A DNA stretch of 7,759 nt, from positions 1 to 7,759 of the forward strand of contig CABQJJ010000078.1 in NCBI GenBank assembly GCA_902464485.1, read 5' to 3'. This DNA is from an uncultured Collinsella sp. (lineage in GTDB: Bacteria > Actinomycetota > Coriobacteriia > Coriobacteriales > Coriobacteriaceae). The notes below the pieces were generated by a model. It ran no database searches. It worked only from the letters and a program-made list of their open reading frames with translations, and was not told the origin of the DNA. Positions 6,848 through 7,759 of this stretch are shown here, one piece after another; the stretch's first letter is position 1; each line of letters opens with the position of its first letter. The position numbers were made by a program, and so were the translations under genes.

Positions 6848-6892
6848 GGAGTGTCCCCACCTGCCGGCAGGAAAGGAACGTCCCCAGGTGCC
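6848..6892. repeat. Imperfect direct repeat pair with a 12-base palindrome
   Basis: Two 18-base units at 6848-6865 and 6875-6892 match at 14 of 18 positions, sharing GGA, GTCCCCA and TGCC, with a 27-base period. A perfect palindrome CCTGCCGGCAGG (6860-6871) overlaps the end of the first unit. The CACCTG in the first unit and CAGGTG in the second are also inverted to each other. No coding signal is seen. This resembles dispersed extragenic repeats of the kind mobilised by REP-associated transposases, but none is present here. Confidence 0.5.
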
Positions 6893-6929
6893 AACAATGG
6901 CAACACCGCAGGCAGAGGATGGGCAGCGA

Positions 6930-7029
6930 GCGACGTCCAGGACGAGCAAGTTGGCATGAAAAAGGCGAGGCATTGACCTTCTGGTCATGCCTCGCCTTTT
7001 GAATGACAAATTGCCGTTCTGGACGTCGC
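6930..7029. repeat. 100-base imperfect palindrome between convergent genes
   Basis: Arms of about 48 bases pair around a 4-base loop (6979-6982). From outside inward the matched blocks are 11, 3, 4, 3, 3, 13 and 5 bp, giving 42 Watson-Crick pairs plus one G-U, with single-base bulges at 6945 and 6973 and four isolated mismatches. The outer arms are GCGACGTCCAG (6930-6940) and CTGGACGTCGC (7019-7029). The inner part is the terminator listed separately. The extent goes well beyond what a terminator needs, suggesting a MITE-like or REP-like element or a very long RNA hairpin. Confidence 0.75.
6960..7000. terminator. Bidirectional intrinsic terminator
   Basis: A 13-bp stem (6960-6972 with 6988-7000), one bulged T at 6973 and a further 5 bp surround the loop TTCT. 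The stem begins with an A-run and ends in TTTT, so it presents a T-tract in both directions. It sits between the plus-strand aminopeptidase unit and the minus-strand dehydrogenase and can terminate both. Confidence 0.82.
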
Positions 7030-7042
7030 GCAGCGTCGACCG

Positions 7043-7070
7043 GTTCCGGCGTTTGGTAGAACGCCGGAAC
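7043..7070. other. Hairpin just past the dehydrogenase stop codon
   Basis: GTTCCGGCGTT (7043-7053) and AACGCCGGAAC (7060-7070) form a perfect 11-bp stem with a 6-base loop, three bases past the minus-strand stop at 7074-7076. No T-tract follows on the minus strand, so it is not a standard terminator alone. It may protect the 3' end of the messenger or act with the T-tract terminator about 40 bases further on. Confidence 0.55.
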
Positions 7071-7073
7071 AAA

Positions 7074-7759
7074 TTAATGCTCGATCCAGCAGCGGAGGGT
7101 CTCGCCAGCTTGCAGGTGGCGTAGGTTCTCGGCGGCGATATCGACTACGTTGTTGAGCGTAGCCTCCAGGTGGAACCAGCCGGAGACATGCGGCGTGATG
7201 AGCATGTTGGGCGCATCCCACAGCGGGCTTGTCTCGGGCAGCGGCTCGGGCTCGGTGACATCGACCGCGGCGCCGGCAAGGTGCCCCGACTCAAGGGCGG
7301 CAACCAGGTCGTCGACAACTACGAGGTCACCACGGCCACCGTTGGCAAAGAACGCGCCCGGCTTCATCGCGGCGAAGAACTCGGCGTTCGCCAGGCCGCG
7401 GGTCTCGGGTGTGCTGGGCATAAAGGATGCGACGACGTCTGCCTCGGCCAGGCGCTCAGGCAGGGCGTCCATGCCGTCCATGTCCTCAAACACGATGGGG
7501 TAGACGAGCGGATGGCGTTTGATGCCACGGACGTGCGCGCCCATGCTGCGGCAGAGCGTGGCAAAGTGCCCGCCGATATCGCCCGCGCCCAGCACCAGCA
7601 CGTTGGCATTTTTGAGCGAAGTGACCGGCCCCAGGTCCTTCCAGCGATGCTCGCGCTGCAGGTCCTGGTAGCCAGGCAAGCGCTTCATCATGGACAAAAC
7701 CATGGCAAACATGTGCTCGCTCACGGCCTGGCCGTAGGCGCCCACCGAGCAGGAGAGCT
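7074..7759 (-). CDS. D-2-hydroxyacid dehydrogenase, NAD-dependent (5' end outside window)
   Basis: The frame is open at the right edge; 227 codons plus a TAA stop are visible. This is roughly the C-terminal two thirds of a family protein of about 310-330 residues. The family reduces 2-keto acids to D-2-hydroxy acids, or the reverse, with NAD(H) in the cytosol. The visible part holds the Rossmann motif GAGDIG (about 7572-7589) and all three catalytic residues of the family: Arg in NGGRGD (7332-7334), Glu in DVTEPEPL (7251-7253) and His in TPHVSGW (7188-7190). A GTG codon at 7745 could be mistaken for a start, but the sequence SCSVGAYGQAVSEH continues the family pattern across it, so it is internal. 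Substrate is not clear; glyoxylate, hydroxypyruvate, phosphoglycerate or a branched keto acid are options. It is convergent with the aminopeptidase and shows no link to the surface genes. Confidence 0.93.
   Translation of the reverse strand, partial: LSCSVGAYGQAVSEHMFAMVLSMMKRLPGYQDLQREHRWKDLGPVTSLKNANVLVLGAGDIGGHFATLCRSMGAHVRGIKRHPLVYPIVFEDMDGMDALPERLAEADVVASFMPSTPETRGLANAEFFAAMKPGAFFANGGRGDLVVVDDLVAALESGHLAGAAVDVTEPEPLPETSPLWDAPNMLITPHVSGWFHLEATLNNVVDIAAENLRHLQAGETLRCWIEH

Larger units (their letters stand above)
6759..7073. other. Repeat-rich intergenic region between convergent genes
   Basis: These 315 bases contain no credible gene. Short open frames here on both strands run through the repeats and the hairpins and lack ribosome-binding sites. 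The content is the REP-like inverted repeat, the direct repeat pair, the 100-base palindrome with its terminator core, and the 3' hairpin of the dehydrogenase, each listed separately. Confidence 0.75.

Noticed and set aside
6657..6860. A 67-codon minus-strand frame with a hydrophobic stretch
   Set aside because: It overlaps the small plus-strand ORF and the REP-like repeat, with no start signal; it is likely a chance frame.
6842..7072. A 76-codon minus-strand frame across the intergenic repeats
   Set aside because: It runs through the 100-base palindrome and the direct repeats, has no ribosome-binding site, and its product simply reflects the repeat sequence.
1..7759. CRISPR array, tRNA, rRNA or transposase gene
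   Set aside because: No regularly spaced repeat array, no tRNA or rRNA-like segment and no transposase frame was seen on either strand.

Overview
The window is GC-rich, with coding regions strongly biased to G/C at third codon positions. It looks like a Gram-positive high-GC gut bacterium, most likely a Coriobacteriia member such as Collinsella. This rests on the LPxTG surface protein with FIVAR-type repeats, the exported flavin-binding proteins and the codon style. It is an inference from pattern; no database was consulted.

Left half (minus strand): two exported proteins lie head to tail. The first in transcription order is a 1273-residue LPxTG-anchored wall protein (4862 to 1041). It has a signal peptide, one FMN_bind-like domain, two large modules of unrecognised fold, three FIVAR-like helical repeats and a sortase signal. 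After an intrinsic terminator comes a membrane-anchored protein with two tandem FMN_bind domains (940 to beyond base 1), each carrying a clear D-x-[IV]-[ST]-G-A-T covalent-flavin motif. Together they suggest a surface flavoprotein redox or extracellular electron-transfer locus. The flavin transferase (ApbE) and membrane electron donors would lie outside the window.

Centre: a 324-base divergent intergenic region, AT-rich around 4950-5065, separates the surface locus from a plus-strand metabolic gene. It holds a 19-base perfect palindrome overlapping a possible -10 box of the surface gene, a leader inverted repeat, and a plausible promoter for the aminopeptidase.

Right half: a complete M18 family zinc aminopeptidase (5187-6572, plus strand) has all expected metal and catalytic residues. 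A 61-codon hypothetical ORF abuts its stop codon. Next is about 315 bases of non-coding DNA rich in repeats: a REP-like inverted and direct repeat cluster, then a 100-base imperfect palindrome whose core is a bidirectional terminator. The window ends in the 3' part of a minus-strand D-2-hydroxyacid dehydrogenase, convergent with the aminopeptidase.

The aminopeptidase and dehydrogenase are ordinary metabolic genes. The most unusual content is the paired flavin-binding surface proteins and the palindromic intergenic DNA.
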